NCBI RefSeq assembly: GCF_003843835.1
Contig: NZ_RKQL01000001.1
Location: forward strand, 372,001 to 436,000
DNA length: 64,000 nt
From: Tibeticola sediminis
GTDB taxonomy: Bacteria; Pseudomonadota; Gammaproteobacteria; Burkholderiales; Burkholderiaceae_C
Reading direction: 5' to 3'
Made by a program: the position numbers and the translations under genes. Positions 1 through 9,221 of this stretch are shown piece after piece (positions within the stretch are counted from its first letter, which is position 1; each line of letters opens with the position of its first letter). The notes beneath the pieces are model-generated. The model saw only the letters and a list, made by a program, of their open reading frames with translations. It was not told where the DNA came from and did not search any database.

Positions 1-303
1 GCCCGCGTAGCTGACGGCTTCGAGGCCCTCGGCTTGCAAGGCGATCGCGAGCAGCGCGCTCGAGGCTTGCTCTCCAGTGGCCGCCAGCATGTCGAGTTCA
101 CGGTAGTACGCGGTGTCGGGCCGCTCGGGAGCGAGTTCCTTGGCCAGGCCGAGCAGGCGGTTGGTCTCGCCGCTCATGGCGCTCGGAACGACGACCATCT
201 GGTGGCCGGCGCGGGCCCACTTGGCCACGCGCTTGGCGACGTTGCGGATGCGCTCGGTCGAGCCCATCGACGTGCCGCCGTATTTGTGAACGATCAATGA
301 CAT
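1..303 (-). CDS. lysC: aspartate kinase, N-terminal part (cut by window edge)
   Basis: The 101 codons present are the N-terminus of aspartokinase, which phosphorylates L-aspartate in the first step of lysine, threonine and methionine synthesis. The amino-acid kinase signature KYGGTSMG is at residues 7-14, followed by a [14 protein letters not shown] stretch and the conserved [10 protein letters not shown] region. The gene reads off the left edge of the window, so the catalytic remainder and the C-terminal ACT domains are not visible. The ATG at 303 is the only start that puts the KYGGTS motif at its usual distance from the N-terminus. It lies downstream of accA and tilS on the same strand, a common Burkholderiales order. 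A 222-bp gap separates it from tilS and holds a TACAAT-like -10 (minus strand, 467-472) with no convincing -35. Confidence 0.95.
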   Translation of the reverse strand, partial: MSLIVHKYGGTSMGSTERIRNVAKRVAKWARAGHQMVVVPSAMSGETNRLLGLAKELAPERPDTAYYRELDMLAATGEQASSALLAIALQAEGLEAVSYAG

Positions 304-525
304 GATGCTTGCAAGCTGCGAATAAGTAGGGAGGGTTCCGGCGCCATCCAGACGCGAAGCGGCGGGCAGGCGCCACGATCCACGCGGCGCCGGGTCGCGA
401 GGCCGTCACGCGCCGCAGACGAAGCCGCTGCCGGTGAGCTTCGATGACGACACTGGACCACTCCCGATTGTATCGGCCCGTCCTGACCGGACCTGACGAG
501 GTCGAAGCACGTGCCGAGCCAGGGT

Positions 526-1485
526 TTAGCTTTCTTCGGGCATCCACACCAGACAGTCGCCGCGGCGCTCCGCCAGCCCTCGGCCGACGCGAATCCGCAG
601 TCCATGGCCGCGCGTGCTGCAGTGGGCAATCTGCCTCGAGAGTTCGGACAGCTGCGCGGCCGTCGGCGTGGTGCCATGCCGGGTCCGCAGCCAGAACCGC
701 AAGAGGTTGCGGCGGCGCGGCTCCGAGAGCAAGCGCAGCGCTGCGAGGGCGGGCGGATCGCCCACGCGCTCGAGGTCTTCGCGCGCGAGTTCCTCGAGCA
801 GACCTTGCGCCTCGGCTGCGTGGCGGGCGCTGCGCGCAAAGAGCGCTCGAAACTGCGGCAGGCTCGCGTCGAGCGCCGGCAAAACCGTGGCCCGCAGACG
901 GTTGCGCAGGTACTGCGGGTCGGCGTTGGTCGGGTCCTCGATCCAGCGCACGCCCCGGCAGCGCAGCCACTCGCGGATCGCCCCCGCAGGCACTTCCAAC
1001 AGCGGGCGGTGCCAGCGCAGGCCCGAGCGCTCGGCCACCGCGGGCATGGCCGCCAAGCCGGGCAGGCCCGCCCCACGCGAGAGCGCAATCAGCAGGGTTT
1101 CCACCTGGTCGTCGGCGTGGTGCGCCAGCGCTATATCTTCAATAGCATCCGGCGACCGAATGGCGCCGGCAATCCGCCGAATTTCTTCATATCGGGCGCG
1201 CCGGGCAGCGTCTTCGGGGCTCTCGCCGCAGCGGTGACGGGCGTCGACGCGGCCCACGCTCAGCGGCACGCCGATCTGGGCGCAAAAGGCACGGCACGCC
1301 TGCTCGAACGCATCGGCCGCGGGCTGCAAGCCGTGGTGGACGTGGATCGCGTGGACCCGGCCTGGCCAACGCTGGGCGCACGCGAGCAGCAAAGCCGTCG
1401 AATCGGCCCCACCGCTGTAGGCCACGGCCAGCGGCAGCCGCGGCTGAAAGCGCGCCAGGGCGACATCGACCGCGGTGTTCATCAT
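526..1485 (-). CDS. tilS: tRNA(Ile)-lysidine synthetase
   Basis: TilS converts cytidine 34 of tRNA-Ile(CAU) to lysidine with ATP and lysine, which lets the tRNA read AUA and stops it being charged with Met. The N-type ATP pyrophosphatase PP-loop SGGADS is at residues 24-29, followed by HVHHGLQ and the AHHADDQVET motif typical of the family. The 319-aa length is within the family range, with a short C-terminal domain. Two ATG codons in a row open the gene; the first is used here. It sits 48 bp downstream of accA and probably shares its transcript. The stretch just before AHHADDQ (DAIEDIAL) is encoded by a 17-bp palindrome-like motif that recurs in the L,D-transpeptidase gene. Confidence 0.95.
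   Translation of the reverse strand: MMNTAVDVALARFQPRLPLAVAYSGGADSTALLLACAQRWPGRVHAIHVHHGLQPAADAFEQACRAFCAQIGVPLSVGRVDARHRCGESPEDAARRARYEEIRRIAGAIRSPDAIEDIALAHHADDQVETLLIALSRGAGLPGLAAMPAVAERSGLRWHRPLLEVPAGAIREWLRCRGVRWIEDPTNADPQYLRNRLRATVLPALDASLPQFRALFARSARHAAEAQGLLEELAREDLERVGDPPALAALRLLSEPRRRNLLRFWLRTRHGTTPTAAQLSELSRQIAHCSTRGHGLRIRVGRGLAERRGDCLVWMPEES
1130..1146. repeat. 17-bp short palindromic motif inside tilS
   Basis: The plus strand reads GCTATATCTTCAATAGC, an imperfect inverted repeat. It matches 15 of 17 positions of the motif at 6053-6069 inside the L,D-transpeptidase gene. Both copies lie in reading frames. This may be a remnant of a short dispersed palindrome of the kind found in Comamonadaceae genomes (inference). 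Confidence 0.4.
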
Positions 1486-1533
1486 CGATGAACGCCGCGC
1501 GCCGGCAGTCGGACGCGAGGAGCGGCCGCCGCC

Positions 1534-2511
1534 TCAGCGTCGTTCCGCCTTGGTGTCGGTGAAGCGGCCATAGCTCATCAGGCGCGCGTAGCGCCGGTCG
1601 AGCAGGTCTTTGGTCTTGAGGTCGGCGAGTTGGCGCCAGGCTTCGGCCAAGGCGCGCTTGAGGAAGGCGGCCATCTGCTTGGGGTCGCGGTGCGCCCCGC
1701 CCACGGGTTCATTGACGATTTTGTCGACCAAGCCCAACGCTTTGAGGCGATGCGCGGTGATGCCCAGGGCCGCGGCGGCCTCCTCGGCCTTGTCGGCGGT
1801 CTTCCACAGGATCGACGCGCAGCCCTCGGGACTGATGACCGAGTAGACCGCGTACTGCAGCATCAAGACCTGGTCGGCGACCGAGATCGCCAGCGCGCCG
1901 CCCGAGCCGCCTTCGCCGATGATGGTGGTGACGATCGGCACTTCGAGCTGCGCCATCTCGAAGATGTTGCGGCCGATGGCCTCGGACTGGCCGCGCTCCT
2001 CGGCGTCGATGCCGGGGTAGGCGCCCGGTGTGTCGACAAAGGTGAACACCGGCAGCCCGAACTTCTCCGCGGTTTTCATGAGGCGCAGCGCCTTGCGATA
2101 GCCCTCGGGCTTGGTCATGCCGAAATTGCGCAAGGCGCGCTCTTTGGTGTCACGGCCTTTTTGGTGGCCGATCACCATGCACGGCATGCCGTTGAACCGG
2201 GCCAGCCCGCCGACGATCGAGAGGTCGTCGGCGAAATGGCGGTCGCCGTGCATTTCGGTGAAGTCGGTGAAGATTTCCGAAACATAGTCGAGCGTGTAGG
2301 GACGCTCGGGGTGGCGCGCAATCTTCGTGATCTGCCACGGCGTGAGGTCGGAATAGATGTCCTTCGTCAGCTGCTGGCTCTTTTTGCTGAGCTGCTCGAT
2401 TTCTTCGGAAATGTCCACCGCCGACTCGCTCTGGACATAGCGCAATTCCTCGATCTTGCTTTCGAGCTCTGCGATCGGCTGCTCGAAGTCGAGATAGGTC
2501 TTCTTGGCCAA
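1534..2511 (-). CDS. accA: acetyl-CoA carboxylase carboxyltransferase subunit alpha
   Basis: AccA pairs with AccD in the carboxyltransferase half of acetyl-CoA carboxylase, moving the carboxyl group from biotin-BCCP to acetyl-CoA to make malonyl-CoA for fatty acid synthesis. Recognisable stretches include [19 protein letters not shown], the [19 protein letters not shown] loop and [11 protein letters not shown], all hallmarks of the subunit. The start is taken as TTG at 2511: it gives the usual [14 protein letters not shown]-terminus and a family-like 325 aa, and GAGGAG lies a few bases upstream. The open frame continues upstream to 2712 but that part has no family similarity. It leads the accA-tilS-lysC group. 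Confidence 0.97.
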   Translation of the reverse strand: MAKKTYLDFEQPIAELESKIEELRYVQSESAVDISEEIEQLSKKSQQLTKDIYSDLTPWQITKIARHPERPYTLDYVSEIFTDFTEMHGDRHFADDLSIVGGLARFNGMPCMVIGHQKGRDTKERALRNFGMTKPEGYRKALRLMKTAEKFGLPVFTFVDTPGAYPGIDAEERGQSEAIGRNIFEMAQLEVPIVTTIIGEGGSGGALAISVADQVLMLQYAVYSVISPEGCASILWKTADKAEEAAAALGITAHRLKALGLVDKIVNEPVGGAHRDPKQMAAFLKRALAEAWRQLADLKTKDLLDRRYARLMSYGRFTDTKAERR

Positions 2512-2617
2512 GGCCGTTCTCCTCGTGAATTCGGGTGTTGGAGCCCCGGGTGGATCGGACGCTGCAGGCCGCCGAGGTCGGCGCCGCGCCCTGCGGCCAC
2601 CCCAGATCGCATTCAGT

Positions 2618-3322
2618 TCAGTAGGAAACGGGGTGGGGATCCAAAGCGCGCCAAATATACCAAGTCGCCACGCTGCGGTAAGGCGCCCAGGCGGCGGCCA
2701 CCTCGCGGGCATCGCTGCGGCTCACCGATTCGCCAGAAAAATAGTTTTCACTGATGCCGCGGATGAGCCCGACGTCGTCGAGCGGCAGCACGTCGGGCCG
2801 CAAGAGGTGAAAAATCAAGAACATCTCGGCCGTCCAGCGGCCCACGCCGCGAATCGCAATCAGTTCGCGGATGATGGCTTCGTCGTCCATCTGGGGCCAA
2901 GCCTCGACGTGCAGCGCGCCCGAGTCGAAATGCAGCGCCAGGTCGATCAGGTATTCCACCTTGCGCGCGGACAGGCCTGCGGCGCGCATGTCATCGACGC
3001 GCATGCGCAAGACCGCGCGCGGCGTCACCTCGTCTGCAAGCACTTTGAAGCGGTCCCAGACCGACTGCGCGGCCTTGACCGAAATTTGCTGGCCGATGAT
3101 CGAACGCGCCAGCGTGCCGAACGCGTCGCCGCGGGATTCGAGGCAGGCATCACCAAACCGCGGAATCAGGCGCTTGAGCACCCGGTCCTTGCGCATGAGG
3201 TGGCGCGTCGCTTCATCCCAGTATGCGGGCTTGACGCAAGGCGACAGGCCCCCAACCGCGTCCGCCACCGGGCCCGCCGCGGGAACCCGCAGGGGTGCAT
3301 CCAAGTCGTCTCGGGACGTCAT
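2618..3322 (-). CDS. DNA-3-methyladenine glycosylase II-like (HhH-GPD family)
   Basis: This 234-aa protein belongs to the helix-hairpin-helix GPD superfamily of base-excision DNA glycosylases, closest in layout to AlkA/Mag-type enzymes that remove alkylated purines. It has [12 protein letters not shown] near the start of the catalytic core, the hairpin [11 protein letters not shown] and the LPLDDVGL stretch that carries the catalytic aspartate. No Cys cluster for a [4Fe-4S] loop is seen, which argues against an endonuclease III type. The ATG at 3322 overlaps the cysS stop codon (ATGA), so the two genes are translationally coupled. The longer upstream frame lies inside cysS and is ignored. Exact substrate cannot be told from sequence. 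Confidence 0.9.
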   Translation of the reverse strand: MTSRDDLDAPLRVPAAGPVADAVGGLSPCVKPAYWDEATRHLMRKDRVLKRLIPRFGDACLESRGDAFGTLARSIIGQQISVKAAQSVWDRFKVLADEVTPRAVLRMRVDDMRAAGLSARKVEYLIDLALHFDSGALHVEAWPQMDDEAIIRELIAIRGVGRWTAEMFLIFHLLRPDVLPLDDVGLIRGISENYFSGESVSRSDAREVAAAWAPYRSVATWYIWRALDPHPVSY

Positions 3323-4728
3323 GGCGCCGCCACTTCCCAAGTGGTTCCCGAGGCAGCGTCTTTGAGAACCACGCCGGCGGCGGCCAGCTCCGCGCGGATG
3401 GCATCGGCCTGCGCAAAGTCGCGGCGCGCCTTGGCTGCGGCGCGCGCCGCGATGCGCTCCTCCACCCACGCGGCGTCGATCGACTGCGCCGCGCCGCCAC
3501 TTTGCAGAAAACGCCGCGGCTCGTCTTGCAGCAAGCCCAGCACACCCCCGAGCGCCTGAAGCAAGCCGCTGAGCGCGCCGGAGCGCGTGCGGTTCACTTC
3601 GCCGGCGAGGTCGAACAACACCGCAACGGCCTCGGGCGTGCCGAAGTCTTCGTCCATCGCAGCCTTGAAACGCGCGGCGTACGGTTCGCTCCAGTCGATG
3701 GCAGCCAACGGCTCGGGCGGCACGGCGTCGAGCGCGGTGTAGAGCCGCTTGAGCGCCGCGCGCGCATCGGCCAGATGCGCATCGCTGTAGTTGAGCGGGC
3801 TGCGGTAGTGGCTGCGCACCACGAAGAAGCGCACGGTTTCGGCGTCGAACCGCTGGAGCACATCGCGGATGGTGAAAAAGTTGCCGAGCGACTTCGACAT
3901 CTTCTCGTTGTCGACGTTGATGAAGCCGTTGTGCATCCAAAAGCGCGCCAGCGGTTTGCCGTGCGCGCCCTCGCTTTGCGCAATCTCGTTTTCGTGGTGC
4001 GGAAACTGCAGATCGGCGCCGCCGCCGTGGATGTCGAAGGTCTCACCGAGCAGCGCGCAGCTCATCGCCGAGCATTCGATGTGCCAGCCCGGTCGCCCGC
4101 GCCCGTAGGGATGTGCGGGCTCGACGGTGTCGCTCCACTTGGCCTCTTCCGGCTCCTCGGGTTTGGCGGCTTTCCAAAGCACGAAGTCGAGCGGATCTTC
4201 CTTGCCCGCGGCCACCGCGACGCGCTCGCCCGCATGCAGTTCATCGAGCGACTTGCCCGAGAGCTTGCCGTAGCCGGCAAAACGCCGCACCGCAAAGTTG
4301 ACGTCGCCGCCCTCGCCGCGATAGGCGAGCCCCTTGTCTTCCAGCGTGTGGATCAGTGAGAGCATCTGGGGCACATAGTCCGTGGCGCGCGGCTCGAAGC
4401 TCGGGCGCTCGACCCCGAGCGCATCGGCGTCTTCGTGCAGCGCCGCGATCATGCGGTCGGTCAGGCTGCGCAGCGTCTCGCCGTTTTCCAGCGCGCGACG
4501 GATGATCTTGTCATCGATGTCGGTGATGTTGCGCACATAAGTGACGCGATAGCCCGAAGTGCGCAGCCAGCGCTGCACCACGTCGAAGGCGATCATCGAG
4601 CGCGCATGGCCGAGGTGGCAGAAGTCATAGACCGTCATGCCGCAAACATACATGCGCACATGGCCGGGTTCGAGCGGCTGGAATGCCTCCAGCGCACGCG
4701 CGAGCGTGTTGTAAATGCGTAGGCTCAT
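3319..4728 (-). CDS. cysS: cysteinyl-tRNA synthetase
   Basis: Class I aminoacyl-tRNA synthetase that charges tRNA-Cys. The HIGH-type motif HLGH is at residues 38-41 and KMSKS at 276-280. The zinc ligands are visible: Cys29, Cys219 in the HIEC motif, and the His/Glu pair in FPHHENE near 244-248. The 469-aa length is normal. The frame is open upstream to 4794, but the ATG at 4728 gives the standard short N-terminus (MSLRIYNTL) and is preferred. The gene overlaps the glycosylase gene by four bases. It is divergent from the TPR gene at 4896, so 4729-4895 must hold both promoters. Confidence 0.97.
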   Translation of the reverse strand: MSLRIYNTLARALEAFQPLEPGHVRMYVCGMTVYDFCHLGHARSMIAFDVVQRWLRTSGYRVTYVRNITDIDDKIIRRALENGETLRSLTDRMIAALHEDADALGVERPSFEPRATDYVPQMLSLIHTLEDKGLAYRGEGGDVNFAVRRFAGYGKLSGKSLDELHAGERVAVAAGKEDPLDFVLWKAAKPEEPEEAKWSDTVEPAHPYGRGRPGWHIECSAMSCALLGETFDIHGGGADLQFPHHENEIAQSEGAHGKPLARFWMHNGFINVDNEKMSKSLGNFFTIRDVLQRFDAETVRFFVVRSHYRSPLNYSDAHLADARAALKRLYTALDAVPPEPLAAIDWSEPYAARFKAAMDEDFGTPEAVAVLFDLAGEVNRTRSGALSGLLQALGGVLGLLQDEPRRFLQSGGAAQSIDAAWVEERIAARAAAKARRDFAQADAIRAELAAAGVVLKDAASGTTWEVAAP

Positions 4729-4895
4729 GGAAAATTCGGAAAACAAAAAAGGCGCCTGCACGGCCGGCGGCGCCGAGATCACGGTGCAGCGCACGCGCGC
4801 AAGGCGACCCGTGATGGGTGGCTACAATCGTTTCAGTATACCGACGGCCAGTCCCTTGGGCTGGCTCCAGTTCGACGCCACATCCTCCCAAATCC

Positions 4896-5972
4896 ATGAA
4901 CGTCAACCCAAACCCGATGCTTACACGCTTCTTGCGCCGCGCGTCGCTGAGCGTCCTCGTGCTCGCGCTGGCCGGCCCCTATGCCTGGGCCGATGAGGCC
5001 AGTGACGTGACCCAGCTGCTGCGTGCGGGCAAAAGCTCCGAGGCGCTCGCCCGCGTCGACCAGGCCTTGACGGCCAAGCCCGGCGATCCGCGCCTGCGCT
5101 TCCTTAAGGGGGTCGTGCTGACCGAAATGGGAAAAACCGCGGACGCGATCAACGTCTTCGTCAAGCTCACCGAGGACTATCCCGAACTGCCCGAGCCTTA
5201 CAACAACCTCGCCGTGCTCTACGCCGCGCAGAACCAGTACGACAAGGCGCGTGCCGCGTTGGAAATGGCCATCCGCACCAACCCGAGCTACGCCACCGCG
5301 CACGAAAACCTCGGGGACGTCTACGCCCGGCTGGCCAGCCAGGCCTACAGCAAGGCGCTGCAGCTCGATGCCAGCAACACCGCCGTCCAGCCCAAGCTCG
5401 CCCTGATCCGCGAACTGTTGGCGCCGGCGCCCAAGGGCGCTGCAGCACCCGCCAAACAGCCGCCAGCCAGTGCAAAAACGGCTTCGGCTGCAGCCAAGCC
5501 CGCCCCTGCCGCGCCAGCAGCATCCGCCGTCGCGCCGGTGCCGGCGCCAGCGGCCAGCGCCGCGGCGAAAACGGCCCCAGCAGCCACGGGATCGGCTTCG
5601 ACCGCAGCGGCCCCGAGCGCCGCGCCCGCCCCGGAAGCGCGTGCGGTCGAAGCCGCCGTGCGTGCCTGGGCCACGGCATGGGCCTCGAAGGACCTCGGCA
5701 AGTATTTCTCGGCCTATGCGCCGCAATTCGAGACGCCGGGGAAGAAGCCACGTAAGTCCTGGGAGGAAGAGCGCCGCAGCCGCATCCTGGGCAAGTCGCG
5801 GATCGAAGTCCGCATCGAGGACCTCAAGGTGTCCGTCGACGGGTCGAAGGCCAGCGCGCAATTCCGCCAGGATTACCGGGCCGATGGCTTGCACGTCACC
5901 AGCCGCAAGCGGCTGGACCTCGTGAAGTCCGGTGACCGCTGGCTCATCGTGCGCGAGACGACCGGCGGTTGA
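4896..5972 (+). CDS. exported TPR protein with Ala/Pro linker and NTF2-like C-terminal domain
   Basis: A 358-aa secreted or periplasmic protein of unknown function. A signal peptide ends around the first 35 residues (RRASLSVLVLALAGPYAWA). Three or four tetratricopeptide-like repeats follow (EALARVDQAL, DAINVFVKL, PEPYNNLAVLYAAQNQYDKA, ATAHENLGDVY). Then comes a long low-complexity Ala/Pro/Lys linker (about residues 170-250) and a C-terminal SnoaL/NTF2-like domain (VRAWATAWASKDLGKYFSAYAPQF). The same domain type ends the next gene, an L,D-transpeptidase 62 bp downstream, so a joint role in cell-envelope work is likely. Start choice is uncertain: ATG at 4917 is an alternative and neither has a clear ribosome binding site. 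Confidence 0.85.
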   Translation: MNVNPNPMLTRFLRRASLSVLVLALAGPYAWADEASDVTQLLRAGKSSEALARVDQALTAKPGDPRLRFLKGVVLTEMGKTADAINVFVKLTEDYPELPEPYNNLAVLYAAQNQYDKARAALEMAIRTNPSYATAHENLGDVYARLASQAYSKALQLDASNTAVQPKLALIRELLAPAPKGAAAPAKQPPASAKTASAAAKPAPAAPAASAVAPVPAPAASAAAKTAPAATGSASTAAAPSAAPAPEARAVEAAVRAWATAWASKDLGKYFSAYAPQFETPGKKPRKSWEEERRSRILGKSRIEVRIEDLKVSVDGSKASAQFRQDYRADGLHVTSRKRLDLVKSGDRWLIVRETTGG

Positions 5973-6034
5973 GCGCCGCCGTCGCCGCGTGCCGCATCGC
6001 ACGCGACTTCACAGATTTTTCCGGGATTGCCGGC

Positions 6035-7300
6035 ATGAAATGGTCGCTGATCGCTATTTCTTTAATAGCGACCTTGACGTTCGTCACCCAAGCTTCGGCG
6101 CGCAGCGAGCGGGCTGCGGCTCGGGCACACGCGTCAGCGCCCTCTGCGGCATCGCCGCGCGCGCCGTCCAAGACCGAAGCCCGGCCCAGTGGTGACGCGG
6201 AAGCCCGTCTGATGGCCGTCTACCGCCTGATCGGCCGTGCCGAAACGCGCGCCGCGCTCGAAGCCGCGCAGCAGCTGGTCAACGACTATCCCGACTTTCA
6301 ACTCGCTCAGCTGGTCTACGGCGACTTGCTCAGCAGCCGTGTGCGGCCAGTGAGCCGCTTCGGTGACGTTCCCGACACGGCCGAGCGGGCCGCCCCTGAA
6401 GCCTTGAGTGATTTGCGCGAAGAGTCGCGTCAGCGTCTGCGCGCGCTGCGCGAGCGGCCGCCACCCGGCAAGATTCCGAGCAACTTCGTGGCGCTCTCGC
6501 CGCGCACGCGCCACGCCATCGCGATCGATACCTCGCGTTCGCGGCTGTATTTGTTCGAGAACACGGCCGAGCAGGGTCTGCGGCTCGTCGCGGACTATTA
6601 CATCTCGGTGGGCAAGCTCGGTGTCGACAAGCAGGCCGAGGGCGACCAGCGCACCCCGCTGGGTGTCTACTACATCACCAGCAACCTGGACCCGCGCAGC
6701 CTCAAAGACTTCTACGGCTCCGGTGCCCTGCCGATCAACTACCCCAACCCGATCGATCAACTGCGGGGTCGCTCCGGCAACGGGATCTGGCTACATGGCA
6801 CGCCGCCGGGTCAGTACGCGCGCGCACCGCAGGCTTCGGATGGCTGCATCGTGCTCGCCAACACCGACCTCAACCACATCATCCGCACGGTCGAGGTTCG
6901 CTCCACCCCCGTGGTGATCGCCCGCCAGCTGCATTGGGCGTCCCCGCAGGCCCTACGGGCCGAGATCAAGGGCTTCGAGGACACGCTCAGGGCCTGGCGC
7001 ACGGCGAAAAGCAGCGGTGATGTTCAGCGGGTGCTCGCGTTCTATGCCCCGGAGTTTCGCACCTACAAGCGCACACTGCCCGAGTGGATGCCCGCCCTCG
7101 CGCAGGAGGTCGCTGCGACGCGGGGACGTGAAATCGAACTCAAAGACTTGAGTGTTCTGCGTTGGACCGACAGCGACGACATCATGGTGACCACCTTCGG
7201 TGAAGTCGTCGCCGGCGCCCGAACCGGGCCCGTAAAGCGCCAGTATTGGGTGCGTCGCGGTACCCACTGGAAAATCATTTTCGAAGGAGTCATCGGATGA
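6035..7300 (+). CDS. L,D-transpeptidase (YkuD family) with NTF2-like C-terminal domain
   Basis: A 421-aa exported enzyme of the YkuD family, which forms 3-3 peptidoglycan cross-links or anchors proteins to peptidoglycan. The signal peptide (MKWSLIAISLIATLTF) is followed by an Ala-rich segment, a helical region and the catalytic domain from about residue 155. His254 in WLHGTPP and Cys271 in SDGC fit the HGT...S-x-GC signature; the usual SHGC reads SDGC here. After about residue 300 a second domain (LRAWRTAKSSGDVQRVLAFYAPEF) resembles the C-terminus of the upstream TPR protein. The signal-peptide region contains a 17-bp palindrome shared with tilS. The stop overlaps the start of the cyclophilin gene (ATGA). 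Confidence 0.9.
   Translation: MKWSLIAISLIATLTFVTQASARSERAAARAHASAPSAASPRAPSKTEARPSGDAEARLMAVYRLIGRAETRAALEAAQQLVNDYPDFQLAQLVYGDLLSSRVRPVSRFGDVPDTAERAAPEALSDLREESRQRLRALRERPPPGKIPSNFVALSPRTRHAIAIDTSRSRLYLFENTAEQGLRLVADYYISVGKLGVDKQAEGDQRTPLGVYYITSNLDPRSLKDFYGSGALPINYPNPIDQLRGRSGNGIWLHGTPPGQYARAPQASDGCIVLANTDLNHIIRTVEVRSTPVVIARQLHWASPQALRAEIKGFEDTLRAWRTAKSSGDVQRVLAFYAPEFRTYKRTLPEWMPALAQEVAATRGREIELKDLSVLRWTDSDDIMVTTFGEVVAGARTGPVKRQYWVRRGTHWKIIFEGVIG
6053..6069. repeat. 17-bp short palindromic motif inside the L,D-transpeptidase gene
   Basis: GCTATTTCTTTAATAGC is an inverted repeat with 6-bp arms and a 5-base centre. It encodes part of the signal peptide hydrophobic core (LIAISLIAT). It matches 15 of 17 positions with 1130-1146 in tilS. 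Confidence 0.4.
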
Positions 7301-7905
7301 AGCCGTTTTCCCAGCTCGATACGCCCCACTTCGGTCGCCGCGCGCTGCTGCTGGCCGCAGCGAGCCTTGCCACGCTGGGCGCTGCTGCAGCGCGGGCCGC
7401 AACGCCCGCGCCGCGGGTGCGCTTTTCCACCAACCTGGGCGCGTTCACGGTCGAGCTCGACCCGGCCAAAGCGCCTGTGACGGTCGAAAACTTCATCGCC
7501 TATGTCCGCGCCGGGCACTACGACGGCACCGTCTTTCACCGCGTCATCGACGGCTTCATGATCCAGGGTGGCGGCTACGACGCGCAATACGCGCAGAGGC
7601 CCACGCGCCCACCGATCCAGCTCGAAGCGAACAACGGCCTCAAAAACCAGCGCGGCACGATTGCGATGGCGCGCACGGCCAACCCGAATTCGGCCACGGC
7701 ACAGTTTTTCATCAATGTCGTGGACAATCCCAACCTCGACGCGCCGCGGCCGGACGGCTACGGTTATGCCGTGTTCGGACGCGTCGTCGAAGGCATGGAC
7801 GTGATCGACCGCATCCGCAGCGTACCGACGGGCCCCGGCGGCCCGTTCGGCCGCGATGTACCGCGCACGCCCGTCGTCATCCAATCCGCCACCCTTCTGA
7901 ACTGA
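7297..7905 (+). CDS. ppiA: exported cyclophilin-type peptidyl-prolyl isomerase
   Basis: A 202-aa periplasmic cyclophilin that speeds cis-trans isomerisation of Xaa-Pro bonds. An N-terminal signal (GRRALLLAAASLATLGAAAARA) is followed by the full cyclophilin fold: [42 protein letters not shown] and GYAVFGRVVEGMDVID. The FHR and QFF residues of the active site are present. The ATG at 7297 overlaps the transpeptidase stop and has GAAGGAG about 14 bases upstream. Nine bases separate it from the cytoplasmic paralogue, so the pair arose by duplication. The twin arginine before the hydrophobic stretch makes Tat export possible but the motif is weak. Confidence 0.93.
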   Translation: MKPFSQLDTPHFGRRALLLAAASLATLGAAAARAATPAPRVRFSTNLGAFTVELDPAKAPVTVENFIAYVRAGHYDGTVFHRVIDGFMIQGGGYDAQYAQRPTRPPIQLEANNGLKNQRGTIAMARTANPNSATAQFFINVVDNPNLDAPRPDGYGYAVFGRVVEGMDVIDRIRSVPTGPGGPFGRDVPRTPVVIQSATLLN

Positions 7906-7914
7906 GCCCCCCCC

Positions 7915-8424
7915 ATGAGCAACCCTCAAGTCGAACTGCACATCAAAGACCACGGCGTCATCACCCTCGAACTCGACGCCGAACGCGCGCCCAAGACGGT
8001 CGAGAACTTTCTCAACTACGTGCGCAAAGGCCACTACGACGGCACGCTGTTTCACCGCGTCATCCCGAGCTTCATGATCCAGGGCGGCGGCATGGAGCCG
8101 GGCATGAAGCAAAAGGCGACCGACGCCCCGATCGAAAACGAGGCCAACAACGGCCTGAAGAACGACACCTACACCATTGCCATGGCCCGCACCAGCGCGC
8201 CGCACTCGGCCACGGCCCAGTTTTTCATCAACGTCGCGAACAACGACTTCCTCAACCACACGGCGCCGAGCGCGCAGGGCTGGGGCTATGCGGTCTTCGG
8301 CAAGGTGATCGCGGGCCAGGAGATCGTCGACGCGATCGCCAGGGTCAAGACCGGCAACAAGGCCGGACATGCCGACGTGCCCGTCACCGACGTGGTGATC
8401 GAGCGCGCGATCGTGAAGGAATAA
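7915..8424 (+). CDS. ppiB: cytoplasmic cyclophilin-type peptidyl-prolyl isomerase
   Basis: A 169-aa cyclophilin without a signal peptide, matching the cytosolic PpiB class of about 165 residues. [52 protein letters not shown] and [16 protein letters not shown] are the characteristic segments, with the active-site Arg, Phe and Gln present. It lies 9 bp after the exported paralogue and 8 bp before lpxH, so all three are likely co-transcribed. Linkage of ppiB to lpxH is common in Burkholderiales. Confidence 0.96.
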   Translation: MSNPQVELHIKDHGVITLELDAERAPKTVENFLNYVRKGHYDGTLFHRVIPSFMIQGGGMEPGMKQKATDAPIENEANNGLKNDTYTIAMARTSAPHSATAQFFINVANNDFLNHTAPSAQGWGYAVFGKVIAGQEIVDAIARVKTGNKAGHADVPVTDVVIERAIVKE

Positions 8425-8432
8425 ACGTAGCC

Positions 8433-9218
8433 ATGCAGGCTCCGGCGATGGCCGACCTCGACGCCCGCGCCGATTGGCGTGCCGTCGACTTCATCGCCGA
8501 CCTGCACCTGGAGGCCGCCGCAGCGCGCACCTTTACCGTCTGGCGCGACTATCTGCACCGGACGACGGCCGACGCCGTCTTCATCCTCGGCGACTTGTTC
8601 GAGGTCTGGGTGGGCGACGACCTGGCCGAAAGCGACGCCTTCGCACGCGACTGTGCGGAGGTGCTCTCGGAGGCGACGGCCCACCGCCCGGTGTATTTCA
8701 TGCCGGGCAACCGGGACTTTCTCGTCGGCCCCGCGTGGTTCGCCCGCACCGGCGTGCGGCCGCTGGCCGACCCGACGGTGCTCCACTTCGGCGGCAGGCG
8801 CTGGCTGCTCTCGCACGGCGACGCGCTCTGCACCGGCGACACCGCCTACCAAGCGTTTCGCGCCGAGGTGCGCGCGCACCCATGGCAACAGGCCTTTCTG
8901 GCCCAGCCGATCGACGCGCGACTCGCCCTGGCCCGGGCGCTGCGCGCGCAGAGCGCCGAACGCCAACGTGCGCTTGCCGCCGACGCGTTGGCCGAGGTGG
9001 ACGCGCAAGCTGCCTGCGCCTGGCTCGAAGCCGCCGACGCACCGGTGCTGATCCACGGCCATACGCATCGCCCCGCGGTTCACACCCTGCCGTGCCGCAC
9101 GAGCTCAGCCTCTCGCATCGTTCTGAGCGACTGGGACTTCGACGCCGAGCCCGCGCGCGGGTCGGTGCTTCGGGTCGAACGCAGCGGCCAGTGGCAGCGC
9201 ATCGCGCTTCCACTTTGA
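8433..9218 (+). CDS. lpxH: UDP-2,3-diacylglucosamine diphosphatase
   Basis: LpxH hydrolyses UDP-2,3-diacylglucosamine to lipid X and UMP, the fourth step of lipid A synthesis at the inner face of the inner membrane. The five metallophosphoesterase blocks are all visible: DLHL, GDLFEVWVGDD, GNRDF, SHGD and HGHTHRP. At 261 aa it is slightly longer than E. coli LpxH, with a short N-terminal extension before the first block. A start further downstream cannot be excluded because no strong ribosome binding site precedes 8433. It is followed three bases later by mtfA. Confidence 0.95.
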   Translation: MQAPAMADLDARADWRAVDFIADLHLEAAAARTFTVWRDYLHRTTADAVFILGDLFEVWVGDDLAESDAFARDCAEVLSEATAHRPVYFMPGNRDFLVGPAWFARTGVRPLADPTVLHFGGRRWLLSHGDALCTGDTAYQAFRAEVRAHPWQQAFLAQPIDARLALARALRAQSAERQRALAADALAEVDAQAACAWLEAADAPVLIHGHTHRPAVHTLPCRTSSASRIVLSDWDFDAEPARGSVLRVERSGQWQRIALPL

Positions 9219-9221
9219 ACC

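Noticed and set aside
304-525. Possible tRNA or small RNA between tilS and lysC
   Set aside because: No cloverleaf, T-arm consensus or terminator was found; only a weak -10-like TACAAT on the minus strand.
2512-2712. N-terminal extension of accA
   Set aside because: No similarity to the family, and a TTG start with a good ribosome binding site at 2511 gives the standard protein.
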